Below are positions 15,698 through 24,429 of a DNA stretch of 40,240 nucleotides, in pieces; positions within the stretch are counted from its first letter, which is position 1, and every line of letters starts with the position of its first letter. The stretch covers positions 1 to 40,240 of the forward strand of contig PNLE01000010.1 of assembly GCA_013822855.1 (NCBI GenBank). The letters are read 5' to 3'. The translations under genes were made by a program, and so were the position numbers. The notes under the pieces were generated by a model that did no database searches, had not been told where the DNA came from, and worked only from the letters and a program-made list of their open reading frames with translations. Origin of the DNA: Planctomyces sp. (GTDB taxonomy: Bacteria; Planctomycetota; Planctomycetia; Planctomycetales; Planctomycetaceae).

Positions 15698-18493
15698 ATG
15701 GTTCATCATGATGAACAGATGGCGTATCGGCTGGCCCGACTGGTGTGTTCTCTGGCGGTGATGCTCGTCATCACGCCGACCGCCTGGGCCTCCCCCGACT
15801 TCGCGAAGGACATCGCCCCCATCCTGCGGCAGCATTGCGTCGCCTGCCATGGGGCCGACGATGTCGTCGAAAACAACCTCGTCCTGACCAGCTACGCCGC
15901 CCTGATGAAGGGTGGCAAGACCGGCCCCGCCCTCGTTCCCGGCCAGGCGAAAGAGAGCCTGCTCTATACGATGTCCGCCGGCCTTAAAGAGCCCAAGATG
16001 CCCCCCGACGACGCGCCGGGCCTCAATGACAAAGAACTCAAGCTTCTCGAAGCCTGGATCGCCGCCGGTGCCAAGCCCCCGGCTGAAATGGCCCCTGTCG
16101 CGGCACTCAAAACACCCAAAATCGAAGTCACCGGCCCCGTCCGCAGTCCGATCGTGGCGCTCGCCTTGCATCCCCGGTCGTCATGGCTCGCCGTCGGTCA
16201 TCCCGACCGCGTCGAACTGTTGGAACCCGGCACGCGGAAGCTGCTCCATTCATTCCCCGCCACGACCGGTGTGATCGCCGATGTCGCCGTCAGTGCGAAC
16301 GGCCAGAGGCTCGCTGTCGCTTCCGGTGAGACCGGCCTCTCCGGGCAGGTCACCGTCTACGAGACATCCGACTGGTCGATCGTCGCCACCCTCGAGGGCC
16401 ATAAGGACATCATCTACAGCTGCCAATTGAGCGCCGACGGCACCGCACTCCTGACTGGCAGCTATGACCGCGACCTCCGTTTCTGGAACATCGGCGACCA
16501 GACATCGAAGCGGCTGGCGGGGCACAACGATGCCGTCTTCGGCGTCGCCCTGCATCCGACGCGCCCCCTCGCCGCCAGTGCCAGCGGCGACCGCACGGTG
16601 AAGGTCTGGAACCTGACCGATGGCAGCCGCCTCGACACCTTCGCCCAACCCGCGAAGGAGCAATCGACCATCGCCATCCGGCCCGATGGCAAACACATCG
16701 CCGCCGCCGGGGTTGACATGCGGCTGCGCGTCTGGGAAATCAGCCCCACCGCCGCCGAGGGAACCAACCCCCTCCTCGTCGCCCGCTTCGCCCATGAAGG
16801 GCCGATCCTCAAACTCGTCTATTCACCGAGCGGCGACCTGCTCGTCACCTCATCGGAAGACCGCCGCCTCAAGGTCTGGGAAACGAAGGGCTACACCCAG
16901 GTGGCCGTCTTCGACCGCCAGCCCGATTGGACCCCCGCGATCGCCGTCTCGCCGGATGATTCGCAGCTGTTCGTCGGTCGGATGGATGGCTCGCTGGCGA
17001 CCATCCCGCTCGGCTCCCAGCTCAAGCAACCGGTGGTGCAGGTCGCGAAACTGACCGAAGTTCCCGAGGGGGCCGTCAGTGCCGCCGCTCCCGCATTGGA
17101 GACCGCTGTCATCCAGGAGGTCGAACCGAACGCAGAGCCCGCGACCGCGCAGAAGCTGTTGGTGGGCCAGACCGCCAAAGGCTCTTTCAATACTGCCGGT
17201 GACGAGGATCTGTACGCGATCGAGATGATCAAGGGCGCGACCATCGTGCTGGAAACCAAGGCCGGGCGGAACAAGTCGCAGGCCGATACCAAGCTGGAAG
17301 TCCTCCGCGCGGATGGAACGACCGTCCAGAGGGGCTGGTTGCAGGCTGTCCGCGATTCATGGATCAACTTCCGCCCCATCGATTCGAATTCGGGGGATGT
17401 CCGCGTCGAGTTCTGGGAAGAGATGGACCTCGGCCAGTACCTCTACATGAACGGCGAAGTGACGAAGATCGCCCGCATGCCGCAAGGCCCCGATTCGGGG
17501 CTGCTGCTCGTCACCTCCTCGGGCAAGCGGCAAACGTACTTCGACACCACCGCCGTCGCCCACCAGAAGGACGACCCGGTCTACATCGTTGAGGCTTGGC
17601 CGCTGGGTGCGAACGTTGTCGACAACGGGTTGCCCCTCTTCCCGATCCACTACGCCAACGACGACGACAGCGAACGCGAACTCGGCACCGACAGCCGCCT
17701 GACGTTCGTGGCCCCGGAGGATGGCACCTACTTCGTGCGGCTTGCCGACTCGCGCGGCTTCGGCGGCACAGGTTACGACTACGAACTCCTCGCTCGTCCG
17801 CTGCAGCCCAATTTCAGCGTGAAGCTCGCCACAGCCGAGCGAACCGTCCCCAAGGGAAGCGGCCAGCGGCTGACCTTCACGGCCAACCGGATCGACCACT
17901 TCACCGCTCCCATCGAGATCGAAGTCTCCGGCTTGCCCACCGGCTGGTTCGTGACCTCGCCGATCATCATCGACGAAGGGGCGCTCGAGGGCCGCGGTGC
18001 CATCTGGGCTGCGGCCGATGCCGCCGACCTGACCGATGAACAGCGGGGTGCGATCAAGATCACGGCCAAATCGAGTGGTGAATCGCGAGATGCGGGCACC
18101 TTCAAGAAGCTGGCCCTGGCCGAGCCCGCGAAGTTCAAAGTGACTCTGTTACCCGACGATACCCGCTTCACTTCGACAAGCGACGGACTGTTGCTGGCGG
18201 CCGGGACGACGATCACCGCCAAGATCATCGTCGAGCGCAACGGCTTCGATGGGGACATCAAGTTCGACGTCGACGGCCTTCCCTTCGGTGTCATCGTCGA
18301 CAACATCGGCCTGTCGGGCGTTCTCATCCGCAAAGGGGAGACCGAGCGGCAGATCTTCCTGACCGCCCGCCCCTGGGTCGCGCCGACCTCGCGCCTGATC
18401 ACCGCCGTCTCGCAGAACGAAGGCCTGCAAACCTCGCCAGCCGTCACGCTCGAAGTCGTCTCTCCCAGCCAGATCGCAACTTCGGCCAAGTAA
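15698..18493 (+). CDS. Planctomycete-type cytochrome c domain / WD40 / PPC-like fusion protein, secreted
   Basis: A 931-residue exported protein. The signal peptide ends near residue 31 (VITPTAWA). Residues 34-135 form a planctomycete-type cytochrome c domain with the haem motif CVACH (47-51) and a probable axial Met101 in EPKMPPD. Residues about 140-480 hold about seven WD40 repeats (LEGHKDIIYSCQLSADG, DRTVKVWNLTDG, EDRRLKVWE). Residues about 490-700 include a pre-peptidase C-terminal-like beta domain (EVEPNAEPATAQKL, GDEDLYAIE). The rest is Ig-like beta (GLPTGWFVTS). It is probably anchored outside the cytoplasm and binds haem, with the propeller serving as a scaffold; electron partner and substrate are unknown. 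The ATG at 15698 has GGAG 8 bases upstream. It stands alone, with no sulfatase or DUF1549/1553 gene beside it. Confidence 0.88.
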   Translation: MVHHDEQMAYRLARLVCSLAVMLVITPTAWASPDFAKDIAPILRQHCVACHGADDVVENNLVLTSYAALMKGGKTGPALVPGQAKESLLYTMSAGLKEPKMPPDDAPGLNDKELKLLEAWIAAGAKPPAEMAPVAALKTPKIEVTGPVRSPIVALALHPRSSWLAVGHPDRVELLEPGTRKLLHSFPATTGVIADVAVSANGQRLAVASGETGLSGQVTVYETSDWSIVATLEGHKDIIYSCQLSADGTALLTGSYDRDLRFWNIGDQTSKRLAGHNDAVFGVALHPTRPLAASASGDRTVKVWNLTDGSRLDTFAQPAKEQSTIAIRPDGKHIAAAGVDMRLRVWEISPTAAEGTNPLLVARFAHEGPILKLVYSPSGDLLVTSSEDRRLKVWETKGYTQVAVFDRQPDWTPAIAVSPDDSQLFVGRMDGSLATIPLGSQLKQPVVQVAKLTEVPEGAVSAAAPALETAVIQEVEPNAEPATAQKLLVGQTAKGSFNTAGDEDLYAIEMIKGATIVLETKAGRNKSQADTKLEVLRADGTTVQRGWLQAVRDSWINFRPIDSNSGDVRVEFWEEMDLGQYLYMNGEVTKIARMPQGPDSGLLLVTSSGKRQTYFDTTAVAHQKDDPVYIVEAWPLGANVVDNGLPLFPIHYANDDDSERELGTDSRLTFVAPEDGTYFVRLADSRGFGGTGYDYELLARPLQPNFSVKLATAERTVPKGSGQRLTFTANRIDHFTAPIEIEVSGLPTGWFVTSPIIIDEGALEGRGAIWAAADAADLTDEQRGAIKITAKSSGESRDAGTFKKLALAEPAKFKVTLLPDDTRFTSTSDGLLLAAGTTITAKIIVERNGFDGDIKFDVDGLPFGVIVDNIGLSGVLIRKGETERQIFLTARPWVAPTSRLITAVSQNEGLQTSPAVTLEVVSPSQIATSAK

Positions 18494-18853
18494 CCTCAAT
18501 TGGCCCTGCCGGCAGTTCTGGACGGGAATTGTCTCATCAAGATAGCGACTTCACCTTGAGCTCGGTGCCAAATTCATCGAACCCCGTGTTGAGCGATCAA
18601 CACCACTCCCGACATGCTCTTCCTCTTGGAGAACTTCCCGCCTTCGCGTGAGCAGTCCATTCCTCATGAGCAACTCGGAAGACTCTCGCGAAGGCGCGAA
18701 GAGCGCGAAGGAAGAAGAAAGCCATGCTCTTGACGTTCCGCGGATAGGCGGCATGACTTTGTTGTGGTATTCGTCATAGTCATCTGGTGTCGCCCCCGCA
18801 GCCGGGCCACAAGTATCACTGCAAATCGTTACTTTTCTTCCAGCGAGCCTCGC
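18494..18853. other. Intergenic region with inverted repeat
   Basis: About 360 bases without a credible gene. CGCCTTCGCG (18639-18648) and CGCGAAGGCG (18687-18696) form a 10-bp inverted repeat, followed by the purine-rich run GCGAAGAGCGCGAAGGAAG. Such 'ttcgcg-ccttcgcg' tracts are often seen between planctomycete genes. A CTGCCGGCAG palindrome lies near 18508. Confidence 0.45.
18639..18696. repeat. 10-bp inverted repeat CGCCTTCGCG
   Basis: Perfect arms separated by 38 bases, in the gap before the ROK kinase. It could be a dispersed palindromic element; only this copy is clear in the window. Confidence 0.45.
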
Positions 18854-19726
18854 GTGAACCCCAATCCTTCCCTTCCATCGACCAATGGTGACATCGGCCA
18901 TCACGGAGCCGCTCCGCGCGAGTCCGGCGATCCGTTGACGCTGGCCATCGATATCGGCGGCTCGAACATCAAGGCCCTCGTCCTCGGAAGCATGGGCGAG
19001 ATCGTCCGCCCGCGCGAATCGCTTCCCACACCTTGCCCGGCTGTTCCGGCGGCGGTGCTGGATGTCATCGATCGTTTGGCGAAATCGCTCGCCCCCTTCG
19101 ACCGGGTCGCCGTCGGTTTCCCCGGCGTCGTGCAGAAGGGCACCACGAGGACCGCCCCCAACCTCTCGCCCGCCTGGAAGGATCTCTTCCTTGAAGGGGA
19201 ACTCGAACAGCGGCTGAAGGTTCCCGTCCGGGTCTCCAACGACGCCGATGTGCAGGGCTTCGGCGCGATCTCCGGCAAGGGAGTCGAACTGGTCCTCACC
19301 CTCGGCACCGGCATGGGTTCGGCCCTGTTCGTCGACGGCATCCTCGTCCCCAACCTGGAACTGCCGCACCATCCGTTCGAGGAAGGCTCCACCTACGAGC
19401 AGCGGTTGGGTCAAGTGGCCCTCGACCGCATGGGTGCCGAGCTGTGGCAAGCCTCGCTCTCACGGGCCATCACTCAGCTGCGGGCGACCTTCAATTTCGA
19501 CAGGCTCTACATCGGCGGCGGCAACGCCCGCATCCTCGATGCCGCACAGCTTCCCCCCGATGTCGTCCTCGTCCAGAACATCCTGGGCCTCCTCGGCGGG
19601 CTCGCCCTCTGGACCAGCGTCCAAGGCACCTCCCTCGTCCGCGCCCCTCATTCAGAAGGCGCCCACTGCGTCCTGGGCGAGTCGATCTTCGAACGCACGC
19701 CGGGGGTCACTTCGCGAATTGAATAG
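18854..19726 (+). CDS. ROK family kinase, polyphosphate-glucokinase-like
   Basis: A 290-residue protein. It has the ROK phosphate-binding motif LTLAIDIGGSNIKALVL, VAVGFPGVV, the sugar/catalytic motif VRVSNDADVQGFGA with the Asp of NDAD, and LVLTLGTGMGSALFVDG. The cysteine-rich zinc motif of many ROK proteins is absent and is replaced by LELPHHPFEEGSTYEQRLG, which fits the polyphosphate-dependent glucokinase branch (glucose to glucose-6-phosphate). Substrate and phosphate donor are inferred from this resemblance. The start is uncertain: GTG at 18854 lies about 28 residues before the domain and has only a weak SD. It could feed the glycolytic and pentose phosphate enzymes encoded upstream, but it is not in an operon with them. 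Confidence 0.82.
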   Translation: MNPNPSLPSTNGDIGHHGAAPRESGDPLTLAIDIGGSNIKALVLGSMGEIVRPRESLPTPCPAVPAAVLDVIDRLAKSLAPFDRVAVGFPGVVQKGTTRTAPNLSPAWKDLFLEGELEQRLKVPVRVSNDADVQGFGAISGKGVELVLTLGTGMGSALFVDGILVPNLELPHHPFEEGSTYEQRLGQVALDRMGAELWQASLSRAITQLRATFNFDRLYIGGGNARILDAAQLPPDVVLVQNILGLLGGLALWTSVQGTSLVRAPHSEGAHCVLGESIFERTPGVTSRIE

Positions 19727-19777
19727 CCCTGGAAGAGGCAACAGGCATTTGGAAAAAGTCGGCCGTGGTGTGATGGT

Positions 19778-19978
19778 TCAGAGCGGCCGAGTGCTCCCGG
19801 CACGATACTGAGCCAAGGCGCGCTCGGCCAAGGCTTCCAACCGGCCAGCTTGCTCGTCCCGCTCAATCCGGGCGTCCCATTCCGCTTCCGCTCGTTCGTT
19901 GAGCCAATCACGAATCCGCGCTACTTGCTCGGGTGGCAGTTCGGTAATCGCCGCAGTGATCTCTTCTACGGTTGTCAT
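19778..19978 (-). CDS. Small antitoxin-like protein (addiction-module type), no toxin beside it
   Basis: A 66-residue protein starting MTTVEEITAAITELPPEQ, continuing VARIRDWLNERAEAEWDAR and ending with a basic tail LAQYRAGSTRPL. This layout is common for small antitoxins encoded just upstream of RelE/ParE-type toxins. Here only 51 bases separate its stop from the end of the convergent ROK kinase gene, leaving no space for a toxin downstream. The ATG at 19978 is preferred over GTG at 19993; CGGGA lies about 8 bases upstream. Function is inferred from resemblance only. Confidence 0.7.
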   Translation of the reverse strand: MTTVEEITAAITELPPEQVARIRDWLNERAEAEWDARIERDEQAGRLEALAERALAQYRAGSTRPL

Positions 19979-20010
19979 GGAGTTTTCCCGCACGCTTTAC
20001 GTCAACAACT

Positions 20011-20038
20011 TTAATATACCACGACTCGCACGACGCAA
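20011..20038 (-). promoter_or_regulatory. Putative promoter of the antitoxin-like gene
   Basis: On the minus strand, TTGCGT (20033-20038) and TATTAA (20011-20016) are 16 bases apart, in an AT-rich patch (TATATTAA). The start codon is about 33 bases downstream. Confidence 0.4.
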
Positions 20039-20153
20039 CAGCACGGACGTGCCGCGACTCCGACGACCGGGCGACCGCCTGGTGGCCGAATGGTAGTCGG
20101 CGGGGCCGCTTCTGACTCGATGTCCAATCTGGTGGAACTCGCCCTCACTCCGT

Positions 20154-20179
20154 CCCTCTCCCAGCGGACTGGGCGAGGG
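20154..20179. repeat. CCCTCTCCC-type palindromic element
   Basis: CCCTCTCCCAG and CTGGGCGAGGG separated by CGGA, with one mismatch. It resembles the dispersed 'ccctctccc' palindromes found between genes in many GC-rich genomes. Only one copy was seen here, about 110 bases before the KefB start. Confidence 0.55.
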
Positions 20180-20290
20180 GGCAAAACACTGACCGCCGCC
20201 GGGTCTCACTCGCCACGACCCGGTGTCTGTGCTACGACACACTCCGAAGCGCACGCTCGCGCGAGGTCGTGTTTGTTCAGGGATGGTGTC

Positions 20291-22285
20291 GTGTTTCTCA
20301 AAGACCTGTTGTTGGTGTTCCTCTGCGCGGGGGTCGTTGTCTTCCTCTTCCAGAGACTGCGGATTCCCACGGTCGTCGGCCTGCTCGTCACGGGCGTGCT
20401 CGTGGGACCCTATGGCCTGCGGGTCGTCGATGATGTCCACCGCGTCGATCTGCTGGCCGAGATTGGCGTCGTCGTCCTCCTCTTCACCGTCGGCCTCGAG
20501 TTCTCGCTCTCCCGCGTCGTGAAGATGGCGCCGATCATGCTCCAGGTCGGGTTGCCGCAGGTCGGATTCTCGCTGGTGGCCGGGATGCTGGCCTGCATGG
20601 GTGCGGGGATCGCGTGGAACTCCGCTCTCTTCGGCGGCATGCTCATCGCCATGTCGTCGACCGCGATCGTCATCAAGCTGCTGTCGGATCGCGGCGAAGT
20701 CGGGACGCCGCACGGGCGGATCTCCGTGGCCGTGCTGTTGCTCCAGGATCTCTTGGTGGTCGCCTTCGTGCTGATGGTGCCACTCTTGACGGCGGAATCG
20801 GGCCAGCATGGCTCGTTCCTGGTGGAAGTTTCGCAAGGGATGGCGATGGTCCTCGCGATCATCGTCGTCGGCCGCTACGCCGTCCCGTCGATCCTTTACC
20901 AGATCGTGCAGACCCGCAACCGCGAGCTCTTCCTGATCTCGATCTTCGTCATCTGCATCGGCACCGCCGCCCTCACGAACACGGTCGATCTGTCGTTGCC
21001 GCTGGGGGCCTTCCTCGCCGGCCTGGTGATCGCCGAATCCGAGTACGGCCACCAGACCCTCGCCGAGGTCATGCCCTTCCGCGACACCCTCAGCAGCCTC
21101 TTCTTCATCTCGGTCGGCATGCTGCTCGATATCAACTACCTCCTCACGCATGGCCTCTCCGTCACACTCCTCCTGGCGGCGATCCTGCTGGTCAAATCGC
21201 TGACGGCGACCATCCCCTCGCTCTTGGCGGGATACTCCCTGCGGACGGCGATCCTGGCGGGTGTCTCGCTGGCCCAGATCGGCGAGTTCTCGTTCGTCCT
21301 GGCCAAGAGTGGCCTCGAAGTGAGCCTCATCACCCAGGGTGAATATCAGCTCTTCCTGGCGGTATCGGTCCTCTCGATGGCCGCCACGCCGCTGATCCTC
21401 GCGGGGCTGCCGAAGCTGATCGACCTCATCGAACAGATCCCCTTCATCCAGCGCTGGCAGACCCGCCATCAACAGGAGGAGGAACTGCTCGACGAGCTGC
21501 TCGATCATGTCGTCATCGCGGGCTATGGCTTCAACGGCCGCAATCTTGCGACTGTCCTCAAGGAATTGAAGATCCCCTACGTGGTGCTGGAGATGAACCC
21601 CCAGACCGTCCGCCGGGAACGGGCCCTGGGGCAGTCGATCTACTTCGGCGATTCGGGCCGCGAGGCGGTCCTCGAGCATGTGAAGATCGAGAAGGCCAAG
21701 GCGCTCGTGGTGGCGATCAACGATCCCATCTCCTCGAGACGCACCGTGCAGCTCGCCCGCCACATGAACCCCGATCTCCACATCGTCGTGCGAACGCGGT
21801 ACTTCACCGAGGCGTTCGACCTGAAGCGTCTCGGGGCCGACAGCATCATCTCCGAGGAGTTCGAAACTTCGCTGGAGATCTTCGCCCACGTCCTCCGCGA
21901 GTACCACATCCCCGGCAACATGATCAACCGCCTCGTCGCCAACATCCGTGCGGATCATTACCAGGCCTTCCGCGGCCAATCGCTCGGCAGGACACTCCTC
22001 TCCTTCACCGCCGACGGCAACCTCGACGCCCAGTTTGAAAGTTGCCAGCTCGCCCCCCATTCGCACGCCATCGGCAAAACACTCGGCCAGTTGCGGCTGC
22101 GGAACCTGACGGGCGTCACCATCGTCGCCGTCAAACGCCAGGGTCAGGTCTTCACCAACCCCGCCGCCGACATGAAGCTGGAACTGGGCGATGTTCTCGT
22201 CCTCCTGGGTCAGCCGGAACAATTCGAGACCGCGATCGAACTGCTGGAACTTCCGGCGGTGGGGATGGAAGGGGATGTCGGGTAG
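20291..22285 (+). CDS. Monovalent cation:proton antiporter-2 family (KefB-type) with RCK domains
   Basis: A 664-residue protein. Residues 1-385 contain about 12 hydrophobic helices of the sodium/proton exchanger fold, with LPLGAFLAGLVIAESEY and AQIGEFSFVLAKSG (329-335), typical of KefB/KefC. From about 405 is a TrkA-N/RCK domain with the Rossmann motif GYGFNGRN (411-418), and the last 90 residues form a TrkA-C domain (LRNLTGVTIVAVKRQG, LELGDVLVLLG). The likely role is potassium or sodium efflux coupled to proton entry, gated by nucleotide binding. The start is GTG 20291, with AGGGA 7 bases upstream; the upstream open frame is a palindromic element plus non-coding DNA. Two or three small membrane-protein genes follow on the same strand. 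No KefF/KefG ancillary gene is seen. Confidence 0.9.
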   Translation: MFLKDLLLVFLCAGVVVFLFQRLRIPTVVGLLVTGVLVGPYGLRVVDDVHRVDLLAEIGVVVLLFTVGLEFSLSRVVKMAPIMLQVGLPQVGFSLVAGMLACMGAGIAWNSALFGGMLIAMSSTAIVIKLLSDRGEVGTPHGRISVAVLLLQDLLVVAFVLMVPLLTAESGQHGSFLVEVSQGMAMVLAIIVVGRYAVPSILYQIVQTRNRELFLISIFVICIGTAALTNTVDLSLPLGAFLAGLVIAESEYGHQTLAEVMPFRDTLSSLFFISVGMLLDINYLLTHGLSVTLLLAAILLVKSLTATIPSLLAGYSLRTAILAGVSLAQIGEFSFVLAKSGLEVSLITQGEYQLFLAVSVLSMAATPLILAGLPKLIDLIEQIPFIQRWQTRHQQEEELLDELLDHVVIAGYGFNGRNLATVLKELKIPYVVLEMNPQTVRRERALGQSIYFGDSGREAVLEHVKIEKAKALVVAINDPISSRRTVQLARHMNPDLHIVVRTRYFTEAFDLKRLGADSIISEEFETSLEIFAHVLREYHIPGNMINRLVANIRADHYQAFRGQSLGRTLLSFTADGNLDAQFESCQLAPHSHAIGKTLGQLRLRNLTGVTIVAVKRQGQVFTNPAADMKLELGDVLVLLGQPEQFETAIELLELPAVGMEGDVG

Positions 22286-22364
22286 GGGAGAGCAGAGAAG
22301 CGGGAAAGCAAGAAAAGCGAAGAAGCGGAAAAGACTGCGAGTTCATGCTGAAGGGAGGATCGGA

Positions 22365-22535
22365 GTGGGCTGGCTTCGTTGGATCAAAGTGGCGGTGATC
22401 TTTCTGTTTGCGGTTGCGCTCATCGATTCGAGCGCGATGGCCATGATCCCCGCCGATTTTCGGCAGGGGTACGATTTGGCATTGTTCGTTGTCTCCGCGT
22501 TGCTTGCCGGTTGGATCGCCTATGCGGCGTTTTGA
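22365..22535 (+). CDS. Small two-helix membrane protein
   Basis: A 56-residue frame starting with GTG (VGWLRWIKVAVIFLFAVAL), with hydrophobic segments at about 7-23 and 37-55 joined by a short loop (MIPADFRQGYD). The GGGAGGAT ending 5 bases before the GTG is a good ribosome-binding site and decides the start. It follows the KefB gene by 79 bases of very purine-rich sequence. I do not recognise the family. The RBS and clean membrane topology support it being real. Confidence 0.5.
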   Translation: MGWLRWIKVAVIFLFAVALIDSSAMAMIPADFRQGYDLALFVVSALLAGWIAYAAF

Positions 22536-22696
22536 ACGGATGATCCACGGACAACGCACTTCCATGACCACTTCACACTTCCCGAAGCAGCGAACTCGTT
22601 GATCCGATGGGGCTTCTTTTGCGTTCAACCCGGCAGGAAGCGTTCCAACAGCTCCGAGGAACGGGGCGGGCGAATCCATGAAGGAGGAAGTCCATC

Positions 22697-23056
22697 ATGT
22701 CCATCATCGACTGGCTGCAAACGCACTGCCTTTCGTTGATGTCCTTCACGGCGATCATGGTGACCCTGCTACTCCTGGGCCGCGAGGTGCAGGCCGAGAA
22801 TGGGCACAGTCAGCTCTGGCACAGTTGCCGGGTCTCGGTTTACGTGCTGGCCATCATTGTCTTCTTCATCACACTGGCGGGATTCCTCTGGTGCGAATGG
22901 GCGGTGGAAACGGTCGGATACCCGGAAGGAACTCCGGTTCGAGTGTGGAAGTTCTGGCTGGATCGTTGGTATTTGCTCTACTTTGTGACATGTCAACCCG
23001 TGCTATTCCTGGCTTTTGCACCCGCCTCCGATCCGACAAAATCGAAACCTCGCTGA
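22697..23056 (+). CDS. Small membrane protein, unknown family
   Basis: A 119-residue protein with three hydrophobic segments (about 14-28, 48-64, 93-108), and with tryptophan-rich interfacial parts (FLWCEWAVETVGYP, VWKFWLDRWYLLYF). A very strong ribosome-binding site AAGGAGGA lies 8 bases before the ATG. It sits between the KefB gene and the MgtE-like gene on the same strand, 36 bases before the latter, so it is likely co-transcribed with it. No known domain was recognised. Confidence 0.75.
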   Translation: MSIIDWLQTHCLSLMSFTAIMVTLLLLGREVQAENGHSQLWHSCRVSVYVLAIIVFFITLAGFLWCEWAVETVGYPEGTPVRVWKFWLDRWYLLYFVTCQPVLFLAFAPASDPTKSKPR

Positions 23057-23092
23057 TCATGCCGTCCCGCTGCTTGAAGGAACCCCAGACCC

Positions 23093-24256
23093 ATGCCGTC
23101 GCCGGAAGATCATGTGGAGCAGCGATCAAGGCCGGACGAGGGATCCGAGGATCCCTCATCCGGCGTGCCAGGTTCCATTGAGACTTCAGCGAACAAAGAG
23201 GCACCGGCCACGTCTGGAGGCACCGACGACACCACCGCGAATACCGAAGCCGCGGGGCCACCGCTGGCACGTGCGACCGTCAATGTGCGGGATGTCCTCG
23301 ACGATCTCGTCACGCGGCACATGGTCTCGGCGGCACCGCTGCTCAAGATTCATGAGACGGTCGAGCAGTCACTGGTCTCCCTGCGTACGGCGAGCGATGT
23401 GGGGCGGGTCGTCTACTTCTATGTCATCGACGACGACCTCAAACTGCAGGGCGTGGTCGCCAGTCGGCGGTTGCTCCTCTCGCCCCCCGAGACGGCGATC
23501 CGGGCGATCATGTCCCCCAAAGTGATCTCGATCCCGGCGACGGCCACCGTGCTCGAAGCGTGCGAATTCTTCACGCTCCACAAGCTGCTGGCGTTCCCCG
23601 TGGTGGATAGCGAGCGGAAAGTTCTGGGGGCGGTCGATGTCGATCTCTACACCTCCGAGATCATAGAACTCGACCGTCGGCAGGATAGCGACGATCTGTT
23701 CCAACTGATCGGTGTCCACCTGAGCGACGCTTCTCAACGAAGCTCGCGCGAGGCCTTCACGGGCCGCTTTCCGTGGCTGCTTTGCAACGTCCTGGGAGGG
23801 ATGCTTTCGGCGTTCATCGCCGACGCCTACGCCGATATCGCCACGCTGGCGGTTGTCGCGCCGTTCATCGCGCTGGTGACGGCGCTGGCGGAGAGCGTGA
23901 GCATCCAATCGGTCAGCCTGGCGCTGCAGGCCTTACACGGCCAGCACCCCACATGGGCCACCTTCACCCGCAAGGCCGCTTTTGAAGTGGTGGTGGGGGC
24001 CATGCTGGGGGTGAGCTGTGGATTGGCCGTCGGCGTGATCGCCTTCGCCTGGAAGGGGAGCTTCGCGGTGGCCGCCAGCCTGTTTCTGGGAATCGCGGCG
24101 GGGGTGACGGCTTCGGCACTCGTAGGGCTCGCCGTCCCGTTCGTATTGCGACTCGTCCGCCGCGACCCCCAACTCGCCTCCGGCCCCATCGCGCTGGCCC
24201 TCAGCGATGTGGTCACGCTCCTCTTCTACTTCAATCTCGGGCGCTGGGTGTTGTAG
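23093..24256 (+). CDS. MgtE-like divalent cation transporter with CBS pair, lacking the MgtE N domain
   Basis: A 387-residue protein. Residues 1-60 are a Ser/Thr/Glu-rich tail. Two CBS domains span about 76-195 (ending AVDVDLYTSEIIEL). The transmembrane MgtE domain spans about 224-387, with five helices. Canonical MgtE (about 450 residues) has an extra helical N domain before the CBS pair; it is missing here. In the membrane part the canonical GGNxGxQS stretch reads TALAESVSIQS (263-273), while the pore-side Asp in ALSDVVTLLFYF (Asp372) is kept. This suggests a divergent subfamily, probably for Mg2+ or another divalent ion; ion identity is an inference. The ATG at 23093 follows the small membrane protein by 36 bases. 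A short hairpin follows the stop. Confidence 0.85.
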   Translation: MPSPEDHVEQRSRPDEGSEDPSSGVPGSIETSANKEAPATSGGTDDTTANTEAAGPPLARATVNVRDVLDDLVTRHMVSAAPLLKIHETVEQSLVSLRTASDVGRVVYFYVIDDDLKLQGVVASRRLLLSPPETAIRAIMSPKVISIPATATVLEACEFFTLHKLLAFPVVDSERKVLGAVDVDLYTSEIIELDRRQDSDDLFQLIGVHLSDASQRSSREAFTGRFPWLLCNVLGGMLSAFIADAYADIATLAVVAPFIALVTALAESVSIQSVSLALQALHGQHPTWATFTRKAAFEVVVGAMLGVSCGLAVGVIAFAWKGSFAVAASLFLGIAAGVTASALVGLAVPFVLRLVRRDPQLASGPIALALSDVVTLLFYFNLGRWVL

Positions 24257-24258
24257 TT

Positions 24259-24280
24259 GGCAGATACCCGCATTTCTGCC
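24259..24280 (+). terminator. Weak hairpin after the MgtE-like gene
   Basis: GGCAGA and TCTGCC separated by 10 bases, directly after the stop at 24256. There is no T run, so terminator function is doubtful. Confidence 0.3.
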
Positions 24281-24429
24281 GACAAATCCTTGGATTTATC
24301 CGGAAGTGCTTCTGAATGAGTTACGCCCTGTAAGGCGAAGTCGTCTCCATCAGCTGGACAAAAAAGAAGTCACTCGTGTGATGATTTGACGGGCTATGTT
24401 CTCTGTAGCCAATCATTCAGTACCAGCTG

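Noticed and set aside
19997-22222. A minus-strand open frame of 741 codons opposite the KefB-type gene
   Set aside because: Asp/Glu/Arg/His-rich text with no motif; the opposite strand has intact antiporter and RCK motifs with an SD site.
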